A stretch of 64,000 nucleotides of DNA from the NCBI GenBank assembly GCA_965222425.1, contig CBDCTW010000023.1, forward strand, positions 240,855-304,854, read 5' to 3'. The notes beneath the pieces were generated by a model. It ran no database searches. It saw only the letters and a list, made by a program, of their open reading frames with translations, and was not told the DNA's origin. The stretch's first letter is position 1. The number at the start of each line of letters is the position of its first letter. The position numbers and the translations under genes are program-made. Source of the stretch: CBDCNP01 sp965222425. GTDB taxonomy: Bacteria; Acidobacteriota; Vicinamibacteria; Marinacidobacterales; DATDRI01. This document shows positions 11,500 to 20,900 of this stretch, one piece after another.

Positions 11500-11590
11500 T
11501 GAACCGCGCGCCGGCCCTCACGCCGGGTACCTTGCCATCACCACACAAAGTTCGGTTGCCGTCGCCAAGCGGCCAGCATAGACTGCCACG

Positions 11591-12400
11591 GTGATCTTCC
11601 GGGTTCGTGAGCCGGCTGCTTCTCTCCGCCCCTTTATTGAGACTTTCTGGTATCACGAGGGGCTCGTCACCCCTCACTCGATGGAGCGGCTTCTACCGGA
11701 CGGTGCGATCGAGCTCATCATCGATCTCACGGACACTCCCAAATGGTGAACCAAGGAAGAAAACGAGAGTCAACGGTTCGTACAACGATGCTGGATCTCC
11801 GGCCAACACCGTCGCCACATCGTCATCGAATCGGCGAAGAATTCCTGCATGATCGGCGCCCATTTCCGGCCCGGCGGAGCGAACCCCTTCCTCGATCTGC
11901 CGCTCTCGGAGCTCAACGATTCGGTGGTCGAAATGGAATTCATTTGGCACCGCGCGATTCATGAGCTGCGCAAACGCTTGCTCCCTTCACCATCGGTCGA
12001 CGAGCGCTTCCGCCTCCTCGAGCAGGCTTTGCTCTGCCGCGCGGCCGGGCGGCTCGAGCCGAACCGCTCGCTCGTGTACGCACTAGGACGGCTTACTAAC
12101 GCGCCTGCGACCATTCGAGGATTGGCGGATGAGATCGGGGTTACGCAGAAGCGACTCGTTCGCACGTTCCAAGAGCGGGTCGGACTCAAGCCCAAAACGC
12201 TCGCGCGCATCTTTCGTTTTCAGTCCGTGCTTCGAAAGCTCGAGCAAGACTCGCGCGTATCCTGGGCCTTCATCGCCCAGGACGCCGGTTACTTCGACCA
12301 ATCACATTTCATTCGGGACTTTCAGAGCCTCTCGGGGTTGAATCCGGCGCGATATCTGCTCGACAAGGGCGAGTACCTTAACTTCCTTCCGATCCACTAG
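11591..12400 (+). pseudogene. AraC-family regulator with in-frame TGA
   Basis: Transcription regulator with an N-terminal sensor-like domain (LRPFIETFWYHEG.., PDGAIELIIDLTD) and a C-terminal AraC helix-turn-helix (RGLADEIGVTQKRLVRTFQE, then WAFIAQDAGYFDQSHFIRDFQ and a final LNPARYL). A GTG at 11591 opens the gene. The same frame meets TGA at 11747-11749 directly after ..DTPKW and then continues in frame as TKEENESQRFVQRC, so this is a point nonsense change and not a frameshift. Restart at ATG 11849 could still yield the DNA-binding half. A terminator-like hairpin follows the final TAG. Confidence 0.75.
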
Positions 12401-12430
12401 CGTCCGCGGACACCGGTCGGACGGCTTTTT
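12401..12430 (+). terminator. candidate rho-independent terminator
   Basis: CGTCCG and CGGACG form a 6-bp stem with an 11-base loop starting right after the AraC stop codon, followed by GCTTTTT. The stem is short, so strength is uncertain. The position between two co-directional genes fits termination. Confidence 0.5.
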
Positions 12431-12509
12431 CCCGTTCACGCTCCAGGCGGGCAATTTTTTACAATACGCCGCCTGCGACTCGGCTATCTTTCCCGTTCAG
12501 GAGGAAACT

Positions 12510-12860
12510 ATGGATCAGATAAACTACTTCGCGGTGCTAGCCGCTGCTCCTTCGACCTTCGTGTTAGGTGGCCTTTGGTGGTCACCGCTCCTCTTCCAGA
12601 GAGCCTGGATGCGGGCAAACGGGTTTACAGAAGAGAAACTCAAGGAAGGCAGTACGGCGAAGATTTTCGGCGTTTCCTTCGTACTCACAGTCGTGATGGC
12701 ACTTAATCTCGCCATGTTCCTCGCAGGACCCGACACCACGGTGGCCTGGGGGGTCACGGCAGGGGTGCTCGCCGGCGGGGGCTGGGTAGCACTCGGGATC
12801 GCCGTCGGCGCTCTCTTCGAGAGGCGTTCATTGACTTATGTCTTGGTCAACGGCGGCTCT
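12510..12860 (+). pseudogene. DUF1761 membrane protein, 3' truncated
   Basis: Small integral membrane protein family of unknown function. It starts at ATG 12510 with AGGAGG upstream. The family opening (INYFAVLAAA..FVLGGLWWSPLLFQRAWMRA) and the transmembrane segments through GVTAGVLAGGGWVALGIAVG are visible. The conserved LTYVLVNGG appears, but the last membrane helix expected after it is missing. Instead the DNA continues into the C-terminal half of a TetR-type regulator in another frame. The ORF itself runs on to 13238 with meaningless sequence. A deletion at about 12860 explains this. Confidence 0.7.
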
Positions 12861-13224
12861 TCCGGACTTCAGCAAAATGGTCTTCTCCTGCCTGGAACAG
12901 GCTCAAACGGAGTGCTATACGGCACCGGATATGCACCGCGTCAAGGTGGGTCTTTGGGCAGAGGCGATTCGCAATCCCGACGTCTTCGAGCTCTTCGAGC
13001 ACAACTACAAACCCACGCGGGACGAGCTGGCGGAGATAGTCCGGGAAGGACAGGAGCGTGGCGAGGTGAGAGCGACGCTCGATCCGAAGGCGGTGGCGCA
13101 GATCTTCATCTCGTTGCTCGAAGGCTTCGTTCTGCAAAAGACCCTGGATCCGAGCGTGGACTCGACCAACTATCTCGTGGCGCTGGATGCCTTTCTCGAC
13201 TGCTCGTTCTGGCAGAGATCTTAG
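12860..13224 (+). pseudogene. TetR-family regulator, C-terminal fragment
   Basis: Only the ligand-binding/dimerisation half remains. It contains RVKVGLWAEAIRNPDVFELF and a long helix ELAEIVREGQERGEVRATLDPKAVAQIFISLLEGF, typical of TetR C-terminal domains. The N-terminal DNA-binding helix-turn-helix is absent because of the junction with DUF1761. It lies 15 bases before the ABC exporter, so the intact ancestor probably repressed that exporter. It can no longer bind DNA if expressed. Confidence 0.7.
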
Positions 13225-13239
13225 ACACCGGGTCGTGAC

Positions 13240-15087
13240 ATGAGCGATAAGCGAGAAAAGAAAAACGGAAGTCGAACGCCGAACGCCTGGCGGGAGGCGA
13301 GAGAGATCATGTGGCGCTATCGGCGGCGTCTCGCAGTGGGGCTCGGTCTCATGTTGTTGAACAGGCTTGCCGGGTTAGTGCTACCGGGCACATCCAAGTT
13401 CCTCATCGATGAAGTGATCGTAAATAATCGCGCCGACCTGCTGGCCACTCTGGCCATTGCGGCGGGTGTGGCGACGGTCGTGCAGGCCGGAACATCTTTC
13501 AGCCTCGCGCGTCTGCTAGGACTTGCCGCACAGCGCGCGATCATGGAGATGCGCAAGGTGGTGCAAGAGCACGTCACGCGGCTGCCAGTAGCCTACTTCG
13601 ACTCTACCAAGACCGGTGTGCTGATCTCACGTATTATGACGGATGCAGAAGGGATCCGAAATCTGGTGGGCACCGGTCTGGTGCAACTGAGTGGCGGCTT
13701 GTTTACTGCGGCTATCGCGCTCGGCATTCTGTTTTATTTGAACTGGAGCCTTACGGCTATCATCATCGTCGCGCTGCTCACCTTCGGCGCCGTCATGGCC
13801 ACCGCCTTCACCCGGCTACGGCCGCTCTTTCGGAAACGGGGCGAGATCAACGCGGAGGTCACGGGACGTCTGGGGGAGACGCTGAGTGGCATTCGGATCA
13901 TCAAATCTTATACCGCCGAACGGCGTGAGCACCGTGTCTTCACGAAAAGCGTACACCGACTGTTCAGGAACGTCGCCAAGGCGGTTGTGGGAGTGTCCGG
14001 GATCTCCTCGTTCGCGGTCTTGATCATCGGTGCAATCGGAGTTCTGATGATCGTTGTGGGCGGTCGATCGGTCCTGTCTGGGGCTATGACCCTTGGCGAC
14101 CTCTTCGCGTACCTACTCTTCACCGGCATGGTCGTAACACCGGTGGTGCAAATCGCTAACATCGGAACGCAGATCAGTGAGGCCTTCGCAGGGCTGGATC
14201 GTATTCGCGAGATCCGACAGATTGCTACCGAAGACGACGAGGATGACGATCGAGAATCGATCGATGATCTGCGCGGAGATTTCAGGTTTGAGGATGTGAG
14301 TTTCGAGTACGTCGCGGACGTGCCCGTTCTCAAAGGCGTCTCGTTTCAGGCGCCGGCCGGAACGACCACCGCGCTCGTCGGCTCAAGCGGATCGGGCAAG
14401 AGCACGCTGATCAATTTGGTCGCGGCGTTCAACCGCCCAAAATCGGGAAGACTATTGGTGGATGGGCGCGACCTCGCGGGACTCCGGCTGCGAGACTACC
14501 GGTCCAACCTCGGTATCGTGCTGCAAGACAACTTCCTGTTCGACGGGACCATCGCCGAGAACATCTGTTTCAGCGCACCTCGCGCCACCATGGAACAGGT
14601 GAGGGAGGCGGCCCGGATCGCCCACTGTGACGAGTTCGTCGATCGTTTCGAGAAAGGATACGACACGATCGTAGGCGAGAGAGGGGTGAAACTCTCCGGT
14701 GGCCAGCGTCAGCGCGTCGCCATCGCACGAGCGATCCTCGCCAACCCGCGCATCCTGATCCTGGACGAGGCCACCTCCAGTCTGGACAGCGAGAGCGAGG
14801 CTCAAATTCAGGAGGCGCTGGGCGCGCTTCGACAGGGCCGGACGACGTTCGTGATCGCGCATCGACTCTCCACCATCTATAGCGCCGATCAAATCCTGGT
14901 GCTGGAGGACGGCGAGATCGTGGAGAGCGGTAGCCACGAAGACCTCCTGGCCAGAGGGGGGCGGTACCGTGAGCTGCATGATAGGCAGAACAGGATCGAA
15001 CAGAACCTCTTCGTCAATCCCGGTGAAGATTTTACTTCCGATCTACCGGACCTCAGCGGCAAAGGGACGTCGTCCGCTGAAACCTGA
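13240..15087 (+). CDS. ABC exporter, fused permease/ATPase half-transporter
   Basis: MsbA/LmrA-type half-transporter of 615 residues, acting as a dimer in the inner membrane. About six transmembrane segments occupy residues 25-310. The nucleotide-binding domain follows with Walker A GSSGSGKST, Q-loop VLQDNFLFDG, signature LSGGQRQRVAIARA, Walker B ILILDEATSSLD and the H-loop histidine in VIAHRLST. An acidic DDEDDDRE linker joins the two. The C-terminal 25 residues are a polar extension. It begins 15 bases after the truncated TetR gene and probably belongs to the same transcript. Substrate is unknown (lipid or drug). Confidence 0.92.
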   Translation: MSDKREKKNGSRTPNAWREAREIMWRYRRRLAVGLGLMLLNRLAGLVLPGTSKFLIDEVIVNNRADLLATLAIAAGVATVVQAGTSFSLARLLGLAAQRAIMEMRKVVQEHVTRLPVAYFDSTKTGVLISRIMTDAEGIRNLVGTGLVQLSGGLFTAAIALGILFYLNWSLTAIIIVALLTFGAVMATAFTRLRPLFRKRGEINAEVTGRLGETLSGIRIIKSYTAERREHRVFTKSVHRLFRNVAKAVVGVSGISSFAVLIIGAIGVLMIVVGGRSVLSGAMTLGDLFAYLLFTGMVVTPVVQIANIGTQISEAFAGLDRIREIRQIATEDDEDDDRESIDDLRGDFRFEDVSFEYVADVPVLKGVSFQAPAGTTTALVGSSGSGKSTLINLVAAFNRPKSGRLLVDGRDLAGLRLRDYRSNLGIVLQDNFLFDGTIAENICFSAPRATMEQVREAARIAHCDEFVDRFEKGYDTIVGERGVKLSGGQRQRVAIARAILANPRILILDEATSSLDSESEAQIQEALGALRQGRTTFVIAHRLSTIYSADQILVLEDGEIVESGSHEDLLARGGRYRELHDRQNRIEQNLFVNPGEDFTSDLPDLSGKGTSSAET

Positions 15088-15227
15088 CTCCGGTTCGGAC
15101 CGAGTAACACTAGTAACACTCACTGGACGATCCCGAGCAAAGACCTCCCTCTGAACGGATCGCCGGACGCTAGTGGAAGTCCCGCTCATACCGTGTTGGG
15201 GCTGCACCGTCAGGCGAGGCGACCATC

Positions 15228-16687
15228 GGGGATGTCCCGGCCGCTGTTGAATTTGGTCGGGTAGCGGCGGCACCTGTGAATACTCTTAGGCAGCAAACTC
15301 ATCGCTGTCAAGAGATTTCTGTTTGCTTCTAAGCGCGTGAACGAGAGCGCCCATATGGCGATAGCCTTTGATACGCCGGAACTTTTTCTGCGCGGTGACG
15401 ACGCCAAGAGCGGTCCATCGGCGAACCATGGAAGAACTCTTCCAACGCTTGACGTTTCTCGATACTCTGCGAATGGTTCCGTTGAGATTCTCAATGGCGT
15501 TCGTCGTGGCAAGAGACTGGCGAAGTAAGGCGGGCGGCGCGAGCTTCACGACCGTGAGTGTTTCTTCCATCCCTTCACGAAGGCTTCCGGCAGCTTCGTC
15601 GTAGCCGTTTCGCTCGAGCCACGACACCAATGCCTGAAGTCGCTTGCGCGCCTTGTCGGCACTCTTGCACTTGTAGGCTTCCTTCATCGTCTGGAGCACG
15701 TAGGCGTGACGAGACTTGGGAAGGTACGAGCGAAGATTTCGGAGTTTATGGATCTGGCACCTTTGGATGACCGCGAGGTCCCCCAAAACGTCGACGAGTG
15801 CCTTGCGGATGCCTTTGCCTCCGTCCACTACGCAGAGAATCGACTCATCGACGCGCAAGCCTCGCTCGAGAAGGTCCTGCAACATCGCGGTGCACACCCG
15901 AGAGTTCTCCGTCGAGCCCAGCCATATACCCAGGGGCACCTTCGTTCCATCTATTGTGATACCTAGAGTTACGACGACGGTCTGTCCGGCCACCTCAAGG
16001 CCATCCAGCATCAGTGCCGCAAGCTCGAACTCCTCTAGCCGCCGAGACAGGTATTCCTCAAGCTTCTTAGTCGTCTGGCTCACGAGGTGACGGCTGGCGG
16101 CACTCTTACTCGTGCCACGAGACTTCAACTTGGCCGCGGGTTTGTCCAGACTCGATTCGTAATTTCGGGTCGATACGCCCACCAAGATCTGATTCAACAC
16201 TCGCTCTGGAAGCGGGTCTTCTTCGCGGAAGGCTTCGAAGTGTGGAAGCGACGCCTCCGCGCCCGACTTCGAGCGAACTCGAGGTCGCGACACTTGGATG
16301 CGACGACCACCGAAGCTCAGCTCTCCGTTCGTGCTCCCCCAGTGGTTATGAGTTCGCTCCTTCTCGTGCTTGCCCTTGAGCCCCGCGATCTCCTCGGCGT
16401 CCTCTCTGAGCAGTAGGTGCAGAGCTGTCAGTCCTTGCTCGTACACCCATTCCGTCAGATCCGCCTTCGTGGCCGCGATCCCAGCTATCATCGGTAGCAG
16501 TATCTGACCGACTTGGCCAACTACCTTGCCCGTAGGCGAGTGCGTTTGCTTTCTTACTGGCTTCTTTGATTTCCTAGGCATTGGTGGCTCCTTGTCCCCC
16601 TCTGGAGACGGTTTATTGGCAGACCTATTCTTAGGCCGGCCAAGGAGCCGCCGCTACCCCAAATTCAACATCCGGCGGGACATCCCC
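15228..16687 (-). mobile_element. IS256-family insertion sequence, copy 1
   Basis: 1460-bp element bounded by imperfect inverted repeats of about 45 bp that begin GGGGATGTCCCG at both ends and share TGTTGAATTTGG and GGTAGCGGCGGC. It encodes one transposase. The two ends differ in a few positions in a way that is constant among copies. It is inserted in the dnaE2 3'-end remnant. Three more copies are at 29646, 51626 and 63120. Confidence 0.95.
15286..16581 (-). CDS. IS256-family (mutator-type) transposase, copy 1
   Basis: 431-residue DDE transposase. Catalytic residues fit D193 (LMLDGLEV), D253 (CVVDGGKGI) and E364 (TNAIENLNG), with the family C/H motif RCQIHKL. It begins with a basic, lysine-rich N-terminus. 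ATG at 16581 is preceded by AAGGAG 6 bases away. Relative to copies 2 and 3 it has Ser instead of Pro in KRWKS-S-SMV. Complete and probably active. Confidence 0.95.
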   Translation of the reverse strand: MPRKSKKPVRKQTHSPTGKVVGQVGQILLPMIAGIAATKADLTEWVYEQGLTALHLLLREDAEEIAGLKGKHEKERTHNHWGSTNGELSFGGRRIQVSRPRVRSKSGAEASLPHFEAFREEDPLPERVLNQILVGVSTRNYESSLDKPAAKLKSRGTSKSAASRHLVSQTTKKLEEYLSRRLEEFELAALMLDGLEVAGQTVVVTLGITIDGTKVPLGIWLGSTENSRVCTAMLQDLLERGLRVDESILCVVDGGKGIRKALVDVLGDLAVIQRCQIHKLRNLRSYLPKSRHAYVLQTMKEAYKCKSADKARKRLQALVSWLERNGYDEAAGSLREGMEETLTVVKLAPPALLRQSLATTNAIENLNGTIRRVSRNVKRWKSSSMVRRWTALGVVTAQKKFRRIKGYRHMGALVHALRSKQKSLDSDEFAA

Positions 16688-16885
16688 CGTCCATAGCTCG
16701 TCGGCGATGAGGTGTACGACATTGTCGCGAGCCTCGAGCTTGCCGGTGACACCTAGAAAGGGTGCCGTCTTGACGAGCACCGCGTGTGTTCGAAGCCGCG
16801 GGTCGATATGTCCACCCTTTTCGTCCTCCAGAGTAAAAAAGGGCTACCAGGAGCAAAATTTCATCAAAAGACTTCAAATTTGCCC

Positions 16886-16917
16886 TTGACTCTATACCTA
16901 GGTATAGGGTGCATATT
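16886..16917 (+). promoter_or_regulatory. MerR-type promoter/operator
   Basis: A -35 TTGACT (16886-16891) is followed by a perfect 16-bp palindrome CTATACCTAGGTATAG (16892-16907) and a -10-like CATATT (16912-16917). The spacer is 20 bp, longer than the usual 17, the hallmark of promoters activated by DNA distortion through MerR-family proteins. It lies 17 bases upstream of the merR-like start, so it most likely drives the whole small cassette. Confidence 0.8.
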
Positions 16918-16933
16918 AAGGGGGAGAGAAAAA

Positions 16934-17322
16934 ATGCAAATCGGTGAGATGACGGAGAGGGTCGGCGTCAACATCCAGACTATAAGGTTTTACGAGCGCC
17001 GTGAGCTCCTGAGGAAGCCGGATCGACTTCCGTCGGGGTACCGAGATTATCCGGAGGATGCGTTGAGGCGGGTGCGTTTCATCAAAAGCAGCCAGGAAGT
17101 CGGTTTCACGCTCAAGGAGATCAAGGAGTTAATCGGCTGCGGGAGGAGCAACGTCACAGCGGTGCCGCAGTGCGAGCGATCGCGAAGGCGAAGATTCGAA
17201 GTATCGACGAGAAGGTGGCACTTCTGAAGTCGATGCGCGAGGAGCTCAACGCGTTTCTCCAGAACTGCCGCTGCGGGGACGGTCAGGCACCGTGCTCAGC
17301 CCTGGTGGCGCTCGATATCTAG
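16934..17322 (+). pseudogene. MerR-family metal-responsive regulator, one frameshift
   Basis: N-terminal winged helix typical of MerR (MQIGEMTERVGVNIQTIRFYERRELL.., then SGYRDYPEDALRRVRFIKSSQEVGFTLKEIKELI). Near 17150 the frame shifts, and the dimerisation helix and metal site continue as VRAIAKAKIRSIDEKVALL..NAFLQNCRCGDGQAPCSALVALDI with TAG at 17320. The cysteines in CRCGDGQAPC suit a thiol-binding metal sensor of mercury or a related metal. The upstream extension of the frame to 16784 crosses the promoter and is not coding. Confidence 0.8.
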
Positions 17323-17363
17323 CGACGACGGCGGCCCGCCTCCCAACAAAATTGGAGGGGAGA

Positions 17364-17525
17364 ATGAAGCAAATCTTGAAGTGGTTGGTGCTGGTCGCGT
17401 TCGGCGTGGTGAGCTTAGCCATGTTGAGTTGGGCTGCGGAACGGGTGGATGCGGGAATTCAGAGTCGGCTCGATGAGTGCACATGCACCTATTGTCGGGC
17501 CCTCCTAGTGGACACGCAATCGTGA
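17364..17525 (+). CDS. small membrane-anchored Cys-rich protein, 53 aa
   Basis: Starts at ATG 17364 just after GGAGGGG. One hydrophobic N-terminal segment (ILKWLVLVAFGVVSLAMLSW) is followed by a short periplasmic or surface tail ending ECTCTYCRALL, with three closely spaced cysteines. This would suit metal binding at the membrane. I do not recognise a family. It lies 41 bases after the merR-like gene under the same promoter, so a role in metal handling is inferred from context only. Confidence 0.6.
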   Translation: MKQILKWLVLVAFGVVSLAMLSWAAERVDAGIQSRLDECTCTYCRALLVDTQS

Positions 17526-17537
17526 GCTCTCGCCCTC

Positions 17538-17930
17538 GTGCTAGCGCTGGCACATCCCCGGACCGGCTCTGAGCCGCCAGATCAAAATGGAGGGAAAGTA
17601 GGCATCGAGCCCGAACCCTCTTTTGCTTGCGAACGGCAGGCGCTAAACGCCGAGCAGCAAGAGCGTCACCACGCATTGATGGGACAGCTGCGTTCCGCAG
17701 TCGAGGAGATTCGCGAGCTGCCTGCGGGCTATGAATTCGCTTTACCCGCAGAGACATCTACAATTCTAGCTGCGGCGGAGTTCATCTCCCTCGAACGTCA
17801 ATGCTGTCCGTTCCTGGCGTTCCAGCTGGATGTCTCGAGTGGCGGCCCTCCTCTTCTTCGTCTCACGGGCGCGAAGGGTGTAAAGAGTTCTTGCGGGAAG
17901 TGCTTTCGGGCTCCGCGTGATGAGCGGTAG
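17538..17930 (+). CDS. MerR-cassette protein with ERQCCPF motif, 3' frameshift likely
   Basis: Resembles an unnamed family found beside merR-type regulators: FACERQALNAEQQERHHALMG, then ELPAGYEFALPAE, and a paired cysteine ERQCCPFLAFQLDV. The last residues in frame (after GAKGVK) are unlike the family. A neighbouring frame reads GVKEFLREVLSGSA then TGA if one G is added near 17883, so the true end is probably about 17922. The true start is also uncertain: the family normally begins near EPEPSFAC (about 17608) and the annotated GTG at 17538 adds an atypical leader. Function is unknown. Confidence 0.55.
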   Translation: MLALAHPRTGSEPPDQNGGKVGIEPEPSFACERQALNAEQQERHHALMGQLRSAVEEIRELPAGYEFALPAETSTILAAAEFISLERQCCPFLAFQLDVSSGGPPLLRLTGAKGVKSSCGKCFRAPRDER

Positions 17931-17953
17931 CGTCGCGTTTCCATGACCGACGG

Positions 17954-20900
17954 CTAATGAAAATCCCGGCTTCTGCCGTGCTGGGGTTGCACCTTGAGGC
18001 GAGGCGTCCACAGCTCATCGGCGATGACGTGTACGACATTGTCGCGAGCCTCGAGCTTGCCGGTGACACCGAGGAAGGGCGCCGTCTTGACGAGCACCGC
18101 ATAGCGTTCGAAGACCCTCGTCCAAATCACGAGATTCACGAATCCGGTCTCATCTTCTAGAGTCATGAAGGTGACTCCGGAGGCGGTCCCCGGACGCTGG
18201 CGGCAGATCACCAGTCCCGCGTAACGAATCCGTTTTCCGTGCTTCATCTTCGAGACCGTCTCCGCATCCGGTAGGCATTGGGCACGGAGGGCTTCTCGCA
18301 ATGGGCCCAAGGGATGCCCCCGAGTGCTATGTGAAGACGCGTGATAGTCCCAGGCGATGGTCTCGAAATCGTCGAGCTTCGGAAACTCCGGAGTTTCCTC
18401 TGCGCTTTCGAAGGGCAGAGTCGGTAAAATCTCACGAGCCAGACCCCGTACATCCCAGAGCGCGGCTCTTCTCACCTTGCCGAATCCATCGAAGGCACCG
18501 GCTTCGGATAAAACTTGGAGAGCTCCCTCGTCCAATCGAGTCCGACCGACGAAGTCTTCGATAGAAACAAAAATCCGTTCGCGACGAGCGGCCTCGACCC
18601 GCTTCCAATCTCCTTCACCGAGACTCTTGACGTAGCGAAGCCCCATACGCACCGCAAGTGACCCCTCACCCCGGCCCTCTCCCCGGAGGGGAGAGGGTGT
18701 CTGTTCCAGCGTACAATCCCAATCGCTTCGCCGAACCTCCACCGGACGGACCTCGACATCGCGCCGCTTGGCGTCATCAATGATGGTCGCCGGAGAATAA
18801 AAACCCATCGGCTGAGCGTTCAAAAGAGCACAGGTGAACTCGGCGGGATAATGTCTCAAGAGATAGGCGGCGCCGTAGGCAATCAGGGCGAAGCTCGCGG
18901 CATGACTCTCCGGAAAACCGTACTCGCCGAAGCCCCGGATCTGTTCGAAGACCCTCTCCGCAAACTCTTGCTTGATCCCCTTCGCCTGCATCCGTGAAAT
19001 AAGTCGCTCGCGGTGCTTCTCGATGCGCCCGGTGCGGCGCCACGCCGCCATGTCGCGCCGGAGTTGATCGGCTTCGCCGGGAGTGTAGTCAGCCGCTACG
19101 ACCGCCAGCCGCATCACCTGCTCCTGAAAGAGAGGCACTCCCAGCGTCTTCTCGAGCACCGGCTTCAAAGACAGGTGGGGGTACTCCACCGGCTCCTCTC
19201 CGTTCCGTCGGCGAAGGTAGGGGTGCACCATCCCTCCCGTGATAGGACCGGGCCGCACGATACTCACCTCGACAACGAGGTCGTAATATTGACGCGGACG
19301 GAGGCGAGGAAGCATTGCCATCTGCGCGCCGCTTTCGATCTGGAAGACTCCTACCGTCTCGGCACGACAGATCATATCGAAGGTCTCGGGATCGTCCTTG
19401 GGGATCGTGGCCATGGAAAGATGGATGTCCCGATGCCGCTCCAGCAAGCGAAAGCAGAGGTCGAGCTGTGTGAGCGCGCCAAGTCCCAGGAGATCTACCT
19501 TGAACAATCCCAGCGATTCGATGTCCTCCTTGTCCCATTGGATCACCGTGCGGTCTGCCATAGTGGCGTTCTCGATGGGGACGATGTCGTGGACCGGCTC
19601 ATGACCAAGGAGGAACCCGCCCGGGTGGATCGACAAGTGCCGCGGAAAATCTTGGATCTCGTAGGACAGCCGCAACAAGTGCTGATTGATAGGAATCTCC
19701 GGATCGAGGCCGGCGTGACGGAGCGCTTGCACGGAAACACCGTCGTAGTGAGAGAGAATCTTGGCCAGCCGATCGAGAGAGGTCTCCGGAAGACCCAGAG
19801 CCTTTCCCACGTCGCGCACCGCAGAGCGGGCCCGATAGCGGATGACGTTCGCCACCATGGCTGCCTTGTCCCGCCCATACTTGTCGTAGACGAACTGGAT
19901 GACCTCTTCCCTTCTCTGATGCATGATGTCGAGATCGATATCTGGAGGCTCGTTGCGCTCTTTCGACAAGAAGCGTTCGAACAAGAACCCCATGCGCACC
20001 GGATCCACCGCGGTGATTCCCAGGCAGTAGCAGACCGCCGAGTTCGCCGCCGAGCCACGGCCCTGACACAAAATCTCATTTGCACGGCAAAACTGAACGA
20101 TCTCGTACATGGTGAGGAAGTATCCGCAGTAATCCAGCTCTTCGATGACGCGAAGCTCTTTTTCGAGCTGACGGACGACCTCCGGTGGCACATCGCCCTG
20201 ATAACGACCGCGCGCCCCTTCCATCGTCAATTGATGAAGCCATTCCGCAGAGGTCGTCCCATCCGGGAAGCGCTCGGCAGGGTAACGGTAGCGAAGCTGG
20301 TCCAGAGAAAAATCACAACGTGCCGCGATCTCTTCGGTCCTCGCCACCGCCGAGGGATCGTCGGCGAAGAGTTGCTCGAAAGAAAAAGGTGTCCTCAACG
20401 CATGCTCGGCGTTCGGCTTTGTTCGCCGCCCCGCAGTCCGCATCGTCAATCCGTGGCGAATGCAGGTCAAGACATCTTGTAGATCGCGTCTTTCGAGAGT
20501 GTGGTAGAGCACTTCGACCGCAGCGACGATGGCGATTCCGTACTGCCCGGCACGCTCACGCAGTCGTTTTTCCTGGGGCACCTCGATGTCGCGGTGGTGG
20601 CGTGTCGCCATCGCATAAAGCCGATCCCCAAAAGCCTCCCGTAAGGATTCGGGAACACTTCCCGGATCCGATTCCCCTACCAGCAGGCTTCGATCTCCTC
20701 CCCAAAGAGCAAGGAGTCCGTCCTGATGCCCACAAACTTCGTCCCAACTCACCGTGGACTCGCCTTTGGGCGAGCGGAGTCGCCCGGCGGTCAAGAGTCG
20801 GCAAAGTCTCGCATAGCCCCGACGGTTCTGGGCTAGTAGCAGGATTACTGAGCCGTCTTCGACCGTCACTTGCGCTCCGATGAGAAGCTGCACGCCTATC

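Larger units (their letters stand above)
15170..16834 (-). pseudogene. duplicated dnaE2 3'-end remnant, split by IS256 copy 1
   Basis: Two pieces on the minus strand, 16834-16688 and 15227-15170, match the C-terminus of the intact dnaE2 at 17954. The shared stretch is AVLVKTAPFLGVTGKLEARD followed by NVVH-L-IADELWT. After the IS it continues PRLTVQPQHG and, after a one-base shift, the same last codons and TAG. The plus-strand stretch from about 16705 is base-identical to 18022 onward for some 40 bases. Upstream of 16834 the similarity stops. IS256 copy 1 sits between the Thr and Pro codons. The 8 bases on each side (CGACCATC and CGTCCATA) match at 6 of 8 positions, a worn target duplication. 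Confidence 0.8.

Noticed and set aside
16784..16933. Upstream extension of the merR frame to 16784
   Set aside because: It would place codons across the -35/-10 elements and the dnaE2 remnant. MQIGEMTERV at 16934 is the normal MerR start.
19013..20482. Long plus-strand ORF of 489 codons
   Set aside because: It is exactly antisense to dnaE2, has no recognisable motif, and arises from high GC codon bias.
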